A stretch of DNA of 64,000 nucleotides from Micromonospora saelicesensis (GTDB lineage Bacteria > Actinomycetota > Actinomycetes > Mycobacteriales > Micromonosporaceae): contig NZ_FMCR01000001.1 of the NCBI RefSeq assembly GCF_900091575.1, positions 806,001 through 870,000 of the forward strand. Direction: 5' to 3'. A model generated the notes under the pieces. That model saw only the letters and a program-made list of their open reading frames with translations, was not told the DNA's origin and made no database searches. Below are positions 23,665 to 32,696 of this stretch, in pieces (the stretch's first letter is position 1; the number at the start of each line of letters is the position of its first letter). The position numbers and the translations under genes were made by a program.

Positions 23665-25878
23665 TCAGAGGACGACCTGGTGCACCCGGTCGTCGACGCC
23701 GCGTACCGCCAGCCAGGCGCTGCCGTTGGCACCGGCGGCGGCCCCGGGCGCACCCCGGAACGCGTCGGTGGCGAACTCACCGCGCCGGAACCAGCCGCCC
23801 CAGGCGCCGTCGGCCAGGTTGCGCTGCCAGAGCCGGTTGTCGGCGGCCAGCGCGAACAGGTAGACCCGGCCGGAGGTGGCGAGCAGGGTCGGGCTGCCGC
23901 TGGTGGTGCCGCCCAGGTTGGTCCAGGCCGACCAGGTGGTGCCGGTCCGGCTGCTCCACCACACCTCGTCGGTGCGGCTGCGGACCGCCACGTGCAGCAC
24001 ACCGGCATCGTCGACGACAGCACTCGGCCGACCGTAGAACGGCCGGTCCTCGGGAGCTCCGACGCCGGTCCAGCCGGCGTTTGGCGTACGCGACCAGAGC
24101 TTGCCGTCGGCACCGCGGGCGACGAGGGTCCACTGCGTCGGGTTGGACCAGGCCACCGTGGGCGCGTCGGTCAGCGTGCCACCGAGGCTGCGCCACGGTC
24201 CCCAGCTGCCGGCGACGTAACTGCGCTGCCAGGCCGCGTTGTCGGTGCCGCGGACGAAGACGTCGAGCCGCCCGTCCGCAGAGCCGTACGCCGCCGGCTG
24301 GCCGAGGATCCGGCCGCCGACCGGGCCGCCGAGGGAGGTCCAGTGCGTGCCCCACGTCGTACCGGTGCGGGTGTTGACGGCCAGCGCACCGGAAGCGTCG
24401 CGGACGAAGGCGGTGGCGTGCGTGTCGTCCACCCGGACCAGCGCCGGGCTGGCGCTGGCGGTGCCACCGAGGTCGACGCCGGCGACCTGGTCGGTGCCGG
24501 TCAGGCCGAGCATGGCCACCCCGTGCGCCGGCACCTCGACGGTGTACGAGCCGGTGAACGGCTGTACGCCCGGGGTGCCCGGCTGGGCGTCCACGTTGGA
24601 ACGGGACCACAGGTCACGGACCCGAACCGACCCGCCGAGGGCGACGTCGGCGAAGTTCACGGTGATCTGCTGGGCGGTGTCGTGCCGGTTGAGCAGCGCG
24701 ACCGCCCGCTTTCCGGAGCCGGCGAGCACCTTGCTCCAGACCTGCGCGTCGGTGCCGGTGTCGGCGACCTTGACGCCCTGCCGGACCAGCGGGTCCTGGT
24801 CCACCGCGATGATCTCCGGGTTGGTCAGCGCCGAGATCATCTCCTTCGGCAGGCCACGCGGGTCGGAACCGATCACCAGCGGCGCGGCCATGATGGCCCA
24901 CATGCCGAGCTGCGTCTTGGACTCGTCCAGGCTCAACTCGTACCCGCCGTCGGGCAGTGGACGCATCGGCAGCAGGTAGTCCGGATCGTTGTAGTGCCCC
25001 GGCCCGGTGGCCGCCGGGTGGTACGCGTTGACGTCCATGTTGCGCAGCACCCACGGGTACGCCCACTGCGGGGACGGGTCGGTGAGCCCCACGTCCGTGT
25101 AGGTCCGCCAGGAGTCGGCGATGGTGGGCACGTACGTGTAGCTCCAGGTGGAGAGCTGCTCCGGGGTGTACGGGCCGCCACCCCAGTCGGAGCTGACCGG
25201 GTTGCAGATGTTGAGCAGCATCGGTCGGGGCGACTGGCGTACCGCCTCGGCCAGTTCCCGGAAGGTGGTCTCCGGGTCGAGGCCGGCGGCCCGGCCGCAC
25301 AGCCAGTCGGCCTTCAGCGCGTCGAAGCCCCAGCCGGCGAACTGGGCGATGTCCGCCCGGTAGTGGCCGTTACTGCCGAGCCCGCACTGCCCCGGCAGGT
25401 ACGGGCCGGCGTCGGTGTAGATGCCGGCCTTCATCCCCTTGCTGTGGATGTACGCGGCCAGCGCGGCCATTCCGCCGGGGAAGCGGGCCGGGTCGGCGAC
25501 GAGCTGACCGGCCTCGTTGCGCGGGGTGGGTGCGGCCCAGTTGCCGTCGATCCAGACGTAGGTGTAGCCGGCGTCCCGCAGGCCACTGCGGACCATGTGG
25601 TCGGTGACCGACCGTACTTCGGCCTCGGTGGGGTCGCCACCGAGGCCGAAGTAGGTGTTCCAGCCCTGGTAGGGCGTCGGGGCGAGCCCGCTGTTGAAGA
25701 AGGTCGGCGCGCCCTGGTCCTCGGCGCCGGTGGCCGCCGGGGCGTGGCCGGGGCGGCCGGGCCCGTGGCCGGCCTGTGGTGGGTCGGCGTGGGGTGGGCC
25801 GGCCATCGCCGGCATCGGGCTGGCCAGGCCCAGGCCGAGCACGGCCAGGGCAGCGGTCAGCGGTCGGTTCAGGCGCAT
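23665..25878 (-). CDS. Secreted GH27 alpha-galactosidase with lectin-like propeller
   Basis: A 737-residue secreted enzyme that removes terminal alpha-galactose. A signal peptide (1-26) ends at 'PAMAG'; a Gly/Pro/His linker follows. The GH27 barrel (about 65-350) shows 'PYQGWNTYFG', the nucleophile D191 in 'DALKADWLCG' and the acid/base D298 in 'HYNDPDYL'. An antiparallel beta domain (about 355-455) closes the catalytic part. Residues about 465-737 form repeats with 'W..LGG' and 'DVFVRGTDNAAWQRS', a PLL/DUF346-type seven-bladed lectin fold. AGGAG lies seven bases before the ATG at 25878. It is the last gene of the transporter operon and follows GH36 by 46 bases. Confidence 0.94.
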   Translation of the reverse strand: MRLNRPLTAALAVLGLGLASPMPAMAGPPHADPPQAGHGPGRPGHAPAATGAEDQGAPTFFNSGLAPTPYQGWNTYFGLGGDPTEAEVRSVTDHMVRSGLRDAGYTYVWIDGNWAAPTPRNEAGQLVADPARFPGGMAALAAYIHSKGMKAGIYTDAGPYLPGQCGLGSNGHYRADIAQFAGWGFDALKADWLCGRAAGLDPETTFRELAEAVRQSPRPMLLNICNPVSSDWGGGPYTPEQLSTWSYTYVPTIADSWRTYTDVGLTDPSPQWAYPWVLRNMDVNAYHPAATGPGHYNDPDYLLPMRPLPDGGYELSLDESKTQLGMWAIMAAPLVIGSDPRGLPKEMISALTNPEIIAVDQDPLVRQGVKVADTGTDAQVWSKVLAGSGKRAVALLNRHDTAQQITVNFADVALGGSVRVRDLWSRSNVDAQPGTPGVQPFTGSYTVEVPAHGVAMLGLTGTDQVAGVDLGGTASASPALVRVDDTHATAFVRDASGALAVNTRTGTTWGTHWTSLGGPVGGRILGQPAAYGSADGRLDVFVRGTDNAAWQRSYVAGSWGPWRSLGGTLTDAPTVAWSNPTQWTLVARGADGKLWSRTPNAGWTGVGAPEDRPFYGRPSAVVDDAGVLHVAVRSRTDEVWWSSRTGTTWSAWTNLGGTTSGSPTLLATSGRVYLFALAADNRLWQRNLADGAWGGWFRRGEFATDAFRGAPGAAAGANGSAWLAVRGVDDRVHQVVL

Positions 25879-25924
25879 GGAGGTACTCCTGTCCCTCGGG
25901 GGTGGGGGTGGTGGTGCTCCGATC

Positions 25925-28012
25925 TCAGTCGCGGGTCAGCACGATGAGGTCGGCGTCGTGGGTCGCGCTCCACTGCACGGGCAGGCCGACGGTGGCGAGG
26001 TGGCTGCCGGAGTAGTGCCGATCACCGTGCGAGTAACGGGCCGCCGGGTCGAGGCCGCGCAGGGGCAACCGGACCGGGCGGGACGGAAGCAGCCCGGCGC
26101 CGTCGAGCCGGCCGGTGTGCCAGGCCAGGACGACCACCTGGTTCTCGCCCGGCGCGGTGTACTGCACCGCACAGCGGGCCTGGTCGGGGCCACCGATCAG
26201 GTGCACCTCGCCGTGCGTGACGACGTCCCGGATCTCCTTGTAGCGGGCGATCCAGCCGGCCGCCTCGGCCCGCTCGGCGGGGGTCCACGCCCGGATGTCC
26301 GCGCCGATGCCGAGCACGCCGGCCATCGCCAGGACGAACCGGAACGCCAGCGATCGGGGGCGGCTGTCGAACAGGCCGGGCGCGTCGGTGACCCAGGAGC
26401 TGAGCAGGTGCGGGGCGTTGGCGTGCAGGAAGCCGTACTGGATGGCCAGCCGGTCCAGCGGGCCGGTGTTGTCGCTGGGCCAGAAGACGTCGGCCCGGGC
26501 GGCCATCGCCAGGTCGGTCCGCGCACCCCCGCCGGCGCACGCCTCGATCAGCACACCGGGATGGTCCCGGCGCAGCCGCTCGTAGATCCGGTGCAGGTTC
26601 GCGACGTGCGCGCCGTCCAGATCGAGCGGGCCCAGCCCGCCGGACCGACCCGGTTCGGTACGCGGCCGGTTGAAGTCCCACTTCAGGTAGTCGATGTCGT
26701 ACCGGCGCAGCAGGCCGTCAACTGTGGAGTGGACGAACTCGGCGACCTCCGGCCGGCCCAGGTCGAGCAGGTACTGGTTGCGGACCGGGGTGAGCGGTCG
26801 GCCGTCGACGGAGTAGACCCAGTCCGGGTGCTCGGCGTACAGGGAGGACTTCGGGTTGACGCACTCCGGCTCGACCCAGAGCCCGAAGTTCAGCCCGAGG
26901 GCGCGGACGTCGGCGATGAAGGTGTCGAACCCGGCCGGGAACTTCGCCGGGTCGGGCGTCCAGTCGCCCAGGCCGGCGGTGTCATCGTCGCGGCCCACGA
27001 ACCAGCCGTCGTCCACGACGAACGTCTCCACGCCCAGCTCGGCGGCGATCCGGGCGAGCGCGAGCTGACTCTGCGCCTCGACGGCGAAGTAGGTCGCCTC
27101 CCAGGAGTTGTAGAGCACCGGGCGAGGGCTGAGCCGGTCGGCGGCCAGCAACCGCTGGTGGGTGTGCCAGACCCGGGCCAGCCCGTCCAGGCCGTCCGGG
27201 CTGTACGCGCCGGTGGCCACCGGCAGTGTCAACCGCCCGCCTGCGGCCAACTCCAGCGGGCCGTCGACCAGCTGACGGCCGACCCGGACCCGGGTCAGGC
27301 CGCCGGTGTCACGCTCGGCGCTGATCTCCCACGAGCCGGTCCAGGCCAGCGCCATCCCCCAGGCCGGACCGGCCGGCTCGGCGGTGTCGCGCACGGCCAG
27401 CCAGGGCACGTGCAGATGCCCGGGTACGCCCTGGGAGCTGCCGATGCTGAAGGTGCCGTGGCCCAGCTCGACGTGGGAGAGCTGGAACTCCTGCGCCCAC
27501 TGCCCCCACTGGTGGCTGAGCAGCGCGCCGTGCGGCGTCGGTACGCAGAACCCGCCCGATCCGGCCCGGATGACCCGCAGCGCGTCGGCGCCGTCGTTGG
27601 TCAGCTCGACCCACCGCTGCACCACATCGGTGCCGGCGGGCACCCGGTAGTGCACCGTTGCGCGCAGCCCGGTCACCGCGTCGGCGAAGTCGACGGCCAG
27701 CTCCCGCTGGTCGGCGTCGACCCGTACGCCGGTGTGCGTGAAGCCCACCCGGCGCTGCCCGGTCACGGTCTCCACCACCAGGTCCGCGCCGGTGAACGGC
27801 CGGTCGGCGTCGGTGGCGTACTCGATGGGGGCCGCGTCGCCGGCGGTGAGGAACGGGACCGGGCCGTCGTAGGCGACCGGCGACGGCCCGTCGGAGACGC
27901 CGTGCGGCCCCCACGCGACAAGTTCCAGCCAGCGGCCGTGCGCCGGCACGGTGACTGTGTACTCGGTGTGCGTGCCGCGCAGCGTCCAGCGCTGCCCGGG
28001 CGCGGCGGTCAC
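25925..28012 (-). CDS. GH36 alpha-galactosidase (cytoplasmic)
   Basis: A 695-residue enzyme with no signal peptide. The N-terminal beta-supersandwich (about 1-300) precedes the barrel: 'VDDGWFVGRDDD', nucleophile D446 in 'YLKWDFNRP', acid/base D514 in 'SDNTGPLD', and 'CAGGGARTDLAM'. It would hydrolyse imported alpha-galactosides such as melibiose or raffinose to free galactose. The GTG start at 28012 overlaps the stop of the upstream permease (GTGA), so translation is coupled. Together with the secreted GH27 it gives an outside/inside pair of alpha-galactosidases, which ties the transporter substrate to alpha-galactosides. Confidence 0.95.
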   Translation of the reverse strand: MTAAPGQRWTLRGTHTEYTVTVPAHGRWLELVAWGPHGVSDGPSPVAYDGPVPFLTAGDAAPIEYATDADRPFTGADLVVETVTGQRRVGFTHTGVRVDADQRELAVDFADAVTGLRATVHYRVPAGTDVVQRWVELTNDGADALRVIRAGSGGFCVPTPHGALLSHQWGQWAQEFQLSHVELGHGTFSIGSSQGVPGHLHVPWLAVRDTAEPAGPAWGMALAWTGSWEISAERDTGGLTRVRVGRQLVDGPLELAAGGRLTLPVATGAYSPDGLDGLARVWHTHQRLLAADRLSPRPVLYNSWEATYFAVEAQSQLALARIAAELGVETFVVDDGWFVGRDDDTAGLGDWTPDPAKFPAGFDTFIADVRALGLNFGLWVEPECVNPKSSLYAEHPDWVYSVDGRPLTPVRNQYLLDLGRPEVAEFVHSTVDGLLRRYDIDYLKWDFNRPRTEPGRSGGLGPLDLDGAHVANLHRIYERLRRDHPGVLIEACAGGGARTDLAMAARADVFWPSDNTGPLDRLAIQYGFLHANAPHLLSSWVTDAPGLFDSRPRSLAFRFVLAMAGVLGIGADIRAWTPAERAEAAGWIARYKEIRDVVTHGEVHLIGGPDQARCAVQYTAPGENQVVVLAWHTGRLDGAGLLPSRPVRLPLRGLDPAARYSHGDRHYSGSHLATVGLPVQWSATHDADLIVLTRD

Positions 28013-28830
28013 TTGACCGCTCCGAGCGCCAGGCCGGAGACGAAGTGCCGCTGGAAGCGCAGGAAGACCGCGACGGTGGGCACGGCCGCGATGACCGTAC
28101 CGGCGGCGATGACGTTCCAGGACGAGACGAACTGGCCCTGGAGGGCGAGCAGCGCCGGGGTGACCGGCATGTTGTCGTCGGTACGCAGCACGGTGATCGC
28201 CCAGAGCAGGTCGTTGAAGATCCAGGTGAAGGAGAGCGCCCCGAGAGCGGCCAGCGCGGGTCGGGTCAGCGGCAGCATCACCCGGGTGAAGATCTGCGCC
28301 GTGCCGGCACCGTCGATGGTGGCCGCCTCCTGGATCTCGCCCGGCAGGTCCCGCATGAAGCCGTGCAGGACGAACGTGTAGAAGCCGAGCCCAAAGCCGA
28401 CCTGCACTGCGATCAACGCCCAGAGCGTGTCGTACAGGCCGGTCAGCTCGCTGAACTTGGCCACCGGGATGAGCAGGATCTGCGGTGGGAGCAGGTTGCC
28501 GGCGAGCATCAGCAGCAGGATCGTGCGCCGCCCGGGGATCCGGAAGCGGCTCAGCGCGAACGCGGCCATCGCGGCCAGCCCCAGGCTCAGCGCCACCGAC
28601 GGGACGGTGACCAGCATGCTGTTGATCAGCGCCCGCAGCTCGCCGCCGTCGGTCCACGCCTGCCGGTAGGTGTCCAGCGTGAACGACCGGGGCAGGCTGC
28701 CCACACCGTGCGCGGCGATGTCGTCGAACGACCGGGTGGACATCACCACCACCCAGAGCACCGGGCCCAGCCAGAGCAGCGAGAGCAGGATCATGCCGGT
28801 GTGGAAGGCCCCGGTACGGAGCTTGTTCAT
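28009..28830 (-). CDS. Carbohydrate ABC transporter permease (MalG type)
   Basis: A 273-residue inner permease of the CUT1 class with six membrane helices. The EAA loop reads 'EIQEAATIDGAGTAQIFTRVMLPLTRPAL', the contact for the ATPase. The start ATG at 28830 overlaps the stop of the first permease (ATGA), and its own stop overlaps the GH36 start. MalG-type proteins pair with a MalF-type partner to pass oligosaccharides delivered by the binding protein. There is no ATPase gene in the operon; actinobacterial CUT1 systems commonly share one multi-use ATPase (MsiK type) encoded elsewhere. Confidence 0.95.
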   Translation of the reverse strand: MNKLRTGAFHTGMILLSLLWLGPVLWVVVMSTRSFDDIAAHGVGSLPRSFTLDTYRQAWTDGGELRALINSMLVTVPSVALSLGLAAMAAFALSRFRIPGRRTILLLMLAGNLLPPQILLIPVAKFSELTGLYDTLWALIAVQVGFGLGFYTFVLHGFMRDLPGEIQEAATIDGAGTAQIFTRVMLPLTRPALAALGALSFTWIFNDLLWAITVLRTDDNMPVTPALLALQGQFVSSWNVIAAGTVIAAVPTVAVFLRFQRHFVSGLALGAVK

Positions 28831-29747
28831 GACGCTTCCTCCCGGAACGCGCGGACCAGGTAGCCGAGGATGACGGCCAGCGCGAGCACGAAGATCACGA
28901 CAGCGATCGCCGAGGCGTAGCCCAGCCGCAGGCTCTGGAACGCTGTCGAGTACATGTAGGTGCTGAGCAGCTCGGACGAGTGGTACGGCCCGCCCTTGGT
29001 CAGCGACCAGACGATGTCGAACGAGCGCAGCGAGTCGATCACGATGACCGACAGCACCACGGCGTTGACCCCCTTGAGCTGGGGAATCGTGACGTGCCGT
29101 AGCCGCTGCCAGGCGTTGGCGCCGTCCATCCGGGCCGCCTCGTGCAGCGCCGGGTCGATCGCCTTCAACCCGGCCAGGAACAGCACCATCACGTACCCGA
29201 TCTGCCGCCACAGCGCGGGCAGGATCACCGCGTACAGGGCGGTCTGCGGGTCGGCGAGCCAGGGCCGGATCAGTTGCTCCAGGCCGACCGCCCGCAGCAG
29301 CGTGTCGGCGATGCCGTCGGGCTGGTAGAAGACCCGCCAGACCAGCGCGGTCACCACCAGCGAGAACACCACAGGGGTGAACAGCGCGGCCCGGTAGAAG
29401 CCGACCCAGCGCCGCTCCTTCTGCAGGACGAGCGCCATGCCGAAGCCACCCAGCACGGAGAGGCCGCCGAAGAGCACCAGCCAGATCACCGTGTTGACCA
29501 GCGCACCCCGGAAGGTGGCGTCGCCAGCCAGCTCGACGTAGTTGTCGGTGCCGACGAAGGTCGGCGGTGTCATCCCGTCCCAGCGGGTGAGGGAGAACCA
29601 GAAGCCCTGGATCGCCGGCCAGAAGACCCAGACGCTCTCGACCGCGAACGGCACGAGGACGAACGCCACCAGCAGCGGCGACAGTCGAGCCGACCGTCGC
29701 CGCCGCCGGGTGGGGGTGACCGAAGTCGTGGAGATCGTTGCTGTCAC
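28827..29747 (-). CDS. Carbohydrate ABC transporter permease (MalF type)
   Basis: A 306-residue CUT1 permease with about six helices after an Arg-rich N-terminus ('TPTRRRRRSARLSP'), and EAA loop 'ALHEAARMDGANAWQRLRHVTIPQLKG'. The GTG start at 29747 lies one base after the binding-protein stop; the stop overlaps the next permease start. It forms the channel with the MalG-type partner. Substrate specificity lies mainly with the binding protein; alpha-galactosides or galactose are inferred from the downstream GH36/GH27 genes. Confidence 0.95.
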   Translation of the reverse strand: MTATISTTSVTPTRRRRRSARLSPLLVAFVLVPFAVESVWVFWPAIQGFWFSLTRWDGMTPPTFVGTDNYVELAGDATFRGALVNTVIWLVLFGGLSVLGGFGMALVLQKERRWVGFYRAALFTPVVFSLVVTALVWRVFYQPDGIADTLLRAVGLEQLIRPWLADPQTALYAVILPALWRQIGYVMVLFLAGLKAIDPALHEAARMDGANAWQRLRHVTIPQLKGVNAVVLSVIVIDSLRSFDIVWSLTKGGPYHSSELLSTYMYSTAFQSLRLGYASAIAVVIFVLALAVILGYLVRAFREEAS

Positions 29748-29748
29748 G

Positions 29749-31044
29749 TCAGCCCTTGAAGACCTTCTCGGCGCCGGCCTGCCACTCCCGCAGGATCGCG
29801 TCGATCTGGTCCGGCTTGTCGATGAACTTGGTCAGCGCGGTGTCCGCGGTCGGCTGGAGCGCGTCGCTGGAGTCGCGGTTGAAGAACTGGGTCAGCTCCT
29901 TGGCCTCGTTCAGCATCGCCTTGCCCTTGACCACCAGCGGCGAGTCCGACGCCTTGGCCCTGGGGTTGGCCGGCAGCACGATGCCGGAGCTGGCCTTGAC
30001 GTACGCCTCCTGGGCCTCGACCCCGGCCAGGTAGCTGAGCAGGGCCCTGGTGCCGGTCGGGTTGGCGGTCTTCGCGCTGGCGAAGAAGCCGTCGGTCGGC
30101 GCCTCCTCGGCCAGCGGCACCGCCGGGTCGATGATCGGGAACCGGAAGAAGTCCAGGTCGCCGAGCGCGTCCTTGGGTGCGGCGTCGGCGAAGAAGGTGC
30201 CGATCAGGAACATGCCGGTCTTGCCGGCCAGCAGCGCGGTGGTCGCCTCCTGGAACGGGTACGCCTTGCCCTTGGGGTCGAAGTAGGGCAGGGCCTCGCG
30301 CCAGCGGGTGAAGACCGCCTTGACCTTCGGGTCGTCGAAGCGCTGCTTGCCGGCGAGCAGCTCGCGGTGGAACGGCGCCCCGTTGATCCGGATGTTCAGG
30401 TAGTCGAACCAGGCCGAGGCCACCCACGGGGTGTCGCCGAGGCCGATGCCGATCGGCGGGACGCCCTTGCCCTTCAGCGTCTCGCAGAGCGCCAGGAACT
30501 CGGTCCAGGTCTTCGGCTCCTGCACACCCCACTTCGCGAAGTTGGACTTGCGGTAGAAGAAGCCCCACCAGTAGTTGTTCATCGGCACGAAGATCTGCTT
30601 GCCGATGGCGTCGGTGGAGAGGGTGCGCAGCGACTGGGGGTAGTCGTCCAGTGACTTCCACACCTCGGAGACGTCCAGCAGCAGGTTCTTGCTGGCGTAG
30701 TCGTTGGCCACCGAGCCCGCGTACCAGGTGTAGAGGTCCGGCGGGTTGGCCGAGGTCAGGTAGGTCGGCAGCTGGGTCCGGAAGGTCTCCGAGGCGATCG
30801 TGTTGAGGCTCGCCGTGCCCTTGCCCTGCGCGTTGAAGGTCTCGATCAGCTTCTCCATCGCCGCCTTGGCCTGCGGCGAGGAGAGGTTGGACTGGATGGT
30901 GACCGCGCCCGAGCCGTTGCTCGTGGTCGGCCCGCTGGCGGAGCTGGCGCATGCGCTGAGGAACGAGCTGGCGCCGAGCGCGCCCAGTCCGGCGAGCCCA
31001 AGGTGGCCAAGGAATCGCCGGCGACCGGGGTCGAAGTCGCTCAC
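29749..31044 (-). CDS. Tat-exported lipoprotein sugar-binding protein (CUT1 ABC)
   Basis: A 431-residue extracellular solute-binding protein of family 1. The start is 'VSDFDPGRRRFLGHLGLAG', a twin-Arg motif, with lipobox L-S-A-C giving Cys32 as the lipidated residue. Mature features include 'GTFFADAAPKDALGDLDFFRFP' and 'TGTRALLSYLAG'. The GTG at 31044 has AGGAAGGG eight bases upstream. It is first in a five-gene operon (binding protein, two permeases, GH36, GH27). It is divergent from the galactose-catabolism operon across 159 bases with AT-rich palindromes, which suggests a shared regulator. Confidence 0.93.
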   Translation of the reverse strand: MSDFDPGRRRFLGHLGLAGLGALGASSFLSACASSASGPTTSNGSGAVTIQSNLSSPQAKAAMEKLIETFNAQGKGTASLNTIASETFRTQLPTYLTSANPPDLYTWYAGSVANDYASKNLLLDVSEVWKSLDDYPQSLRTLSTDAIGKQIFVPMNNYWWGFFYRKSNFAKWGVQEPKTWTEFLALCETLKGKGVPPIGIGLGDTPWVASAWFDYLNIRINGAPFHRELLAGKQRFDDPKVKAVFTRWREALPYFDPKGKAYPFQEATTALLAGKTGMFLIGTFFADAAPKDALGDLDFFRFPIIDPAVPLAEEAPTDGFFASAKTANPTGTRALLSYLAGVEAQEAYVKASSGIVLPANPRAKASDSPLVVKGKAMLNEAKELTQFFNRDSSDALQPTADTALTKFIDKPDQIDAILREWQAGAEKVFKG

Positions 31045-31142
31045 GGAGGTATCCCTTCCTTTACGACACTCAGCGTCACCACGCGATGTGTCGTCCATGT
31101 GAATGCTGTGACGAGAAGGTTGCATCGGCCGTCGCCGACTGT

Positions 31143-31168
31143 CAAGATATCTTCGTAATTAATGATTA
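31143..31168. promoter_or_regulatory. AT-rich palindromes, candidate FCD-regulator operator
   Basis: AAGATATCTT (31144-31153) is a perfect palindrome, and TAATTAATGATTA (31156-31168) a near-perfect one, in DNA that is otherwise very GC-rich. They lie between the divergent transport and catabolic operons, the natural place for the FCD regulator encoded at 31986 to act on both. Confidence 0.5.
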
Positions 31169-31203
31169 GACGAGACCAGGGCGAGGGTCAGGTGGATCAG
31201 CTT

Positions 31204-31950
31204 ATGCGTCGGCTTGAGGGCAAGAACGCGCTGGTCACCGGCGCGATGGGCGGGATCGGCACGGCCATCGCCCGGCGACTCGCCGCCGAGGGAGCAGCGG
31301 TCGCGCTGCTCGACGTGGCCGACCCGACCCCACTGGCCGAGGAACTGACCGCGCGGGGCGACCGCGCACTGTCCGTAGTGGGCGATGTCAGCGACGAGGC
31401 CGACTGGACGGCCGCCGTGAGCGCCGTACGGGACCGCCTCGGCCCGGTCGACATCCTGGTCAATACCGCGTACGCCGTGCGGGTCGCCCCGGCGCACGAG
31501 ACCAGCCGGCAGTCCTGGGACCACCAGCTCGGCGTCAGCCTCACCGGCTCGTTCCTCGGCGTCCGCGCCTGCCTTGACGACCTGCGGGCACGCTCGGGCG
31601 CGGTGGTGCTGATCTCCTCGGTGCACGCGCTGGTCGGGTTGCCCGGCCGGCCCGCGTACGCCGCGGCCAAGGGCGGCCTGGTCGCGCTCGGCCGCCAACT
31701 CGCCGTCGAGTACGGCCCGCAGGTCCGGGTCAACACCGTGCTGCCCGGGCCGATCCTCACCGCCGCCTGGGCCGACGTGTCCGAAGAGGACCGCCAGCGC
31801 AGCATCGCGGAGACCGTCGCGAAGCGCTTCGGCACACCGGACGAGGTGGCCGCCACTGTCGCCTTCCTCGCCTCGCCGGACGCCGCCTACGTCACCGGCG
31901 CGAGCCTCGTGGTGGACGGTGGCTGGACAGCGGTGAAAGCCTCGGCCTGA
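31204..31950 (+). CDS. SDR oxidoreductase, probable galactose (sugar) dehydrogenase
   Basis: A 248-residue short-chain dehydrogenase with 'VTGAMGGIG' (12-19), 'DVSDEADW', and catalytic S139, Y152 and K156 ('YAAAKGGL'). D38 after the second beta strand ('LLDVAD') favours NAD. In this context it is the only dehydrogenase in an operon encoding galactonate breakdown, so oxidation of D-galactose to galactonolactone is the best guess; other sugar or sugar-acid dehydrogenase roles are possible. I chose ATG 31204, preceded by AGGTGGA; a longer frame from 31162 would start in the AT-rich operator. Confidence 0.88.
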   Translation: MRRLEGKNALVTGAMGGIGTAIARRLAAEGAAVALLDVADPTPLAEELTARGDRALSVVGDVSDEADWTAAVSAVRDRLGPVDILVNTAYAVRVAPAHETSRQSWDHQLGVSLTGSFLGVRACLDDLRARSGAVVLISSVHALVGLPGRPAYAAAKGGLVALGRQLAVEYGPQVRVNTVLPGPILTAAWADVSEEDRQRSIAETVAKRFGTPDEVAATVAFLASPDAAYVTGASLVVDGGWTAVKASA

Positions 31951-31985
31951 GAGATCGATACCGACCAGCGAAAAGGCCAGGAGCA

Positions 31986-32696
31986 TTGGCACAGTACGCA
32001 CGCCGCGGCGTCCACGGGCAGACCGTCGAAGCGATCGCCCGTCGCATCCTCACCGGCGAGATCGCGGCCGGCTCGACGCTGAACATCGTCGCGTTGCAGG
32101 AGGAGTTCGACGTCAGCCTCACGGCGCTCCGCGAGGCGCTGAAGGTCCTCTCGGCCAAGGGCATCGTCGACGCCCGGCAGAAGCGCGGCACCTTCGTCCG
32201 ACCCCGTGCGGACTGGAACCTGCTCGACGGTGACGTGATCCGCTGGCAGTTCGCCGAGGGCACCGACCAGCGGTTGCTCGACCAACTGCACGAGGTGCGG
32301 GCCATCATCGAGCCGGCCGCCGCGCGGCTGGCCGCGACCCGCGCCACCGAGGACGACCTGACCGCCCTCGACCGGGCGCTGGCCGAGATGGCCCAGGCCA
32401 ACGGTGATCCCGCCGCCGCCATCGCCGCCGACCTCGCCTTCCACCGCGCGCTGCTCACCGCCACCCACAACGAACTGCTGGAGCGGATGGAGGTGGTGAT
32501 GGAGACCGGGCTCGCCGAACGGGACCGGCTGGTGCACGGTGGCAGCCCGCACGACGACCCGGTGCCCAGCCACCGCGCGGTGGTCGACGCGCTGCGTGAC
32601 CGGGACGAGACGGCGGCCGAGACCGCGATGCGTCAGTTGCTGGACAAGGCCGTCCGCGACGTCGAGAAGGCACGGGGACGAAGGGGCAGTCAGTGA
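31986..32696 (+). CDS. GntR-family (FadR/FCD) transcriptional regulator
   Basis: A 236-residue regulator with an N-terminal winged helix ('VEAIARRILTGEIAAGSTLN', 'FDVSLTALREALKVLSAKGIV', 'KRGTFVRP') and a C-terminal FCD helical bundle with metal ligands ('EVRAIIEPAAARLAA', 'DLAFHRALLTATHN', 'SHRAVVDAL'). FCD regulators typically answer to sugar acids; galactonate or KDGal/KDPGal would be a natural effector. The TTG start at 31986 has AAGG about eight bases upstream. Its stop overlaps the start of dgoD (GTGA), so it is translationally tied to the pathway it probably represses. Confidence 0.92.
   Translation: MAQYARRGVHGQTVEAIARRILTGEIAAGSTLNIVALQEEFDVSLTALREALKVLSAKGIVDARQKRGTFVRPRADWNLLDGDVIRWQFAEGTDQRLLDQLHEVRAIIEPAAARLAATRATEDDLTALDRALAEMAQANGDPAAAIAADLAFHRALLTATHNELLERMEVVMETGLAERDRLVHGGSPHDDPVPSHRAVVDALRDRDETAAETAMRQLLDKAVRDVEKARGRRGSQ

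Noticed and set aside
25694-28381. 895-codon open frame opposite the GH36 gene
   Set aside because: Antisense shadow; GH36 catalytic motifs and operon overlaps fix the minus strand as coding.
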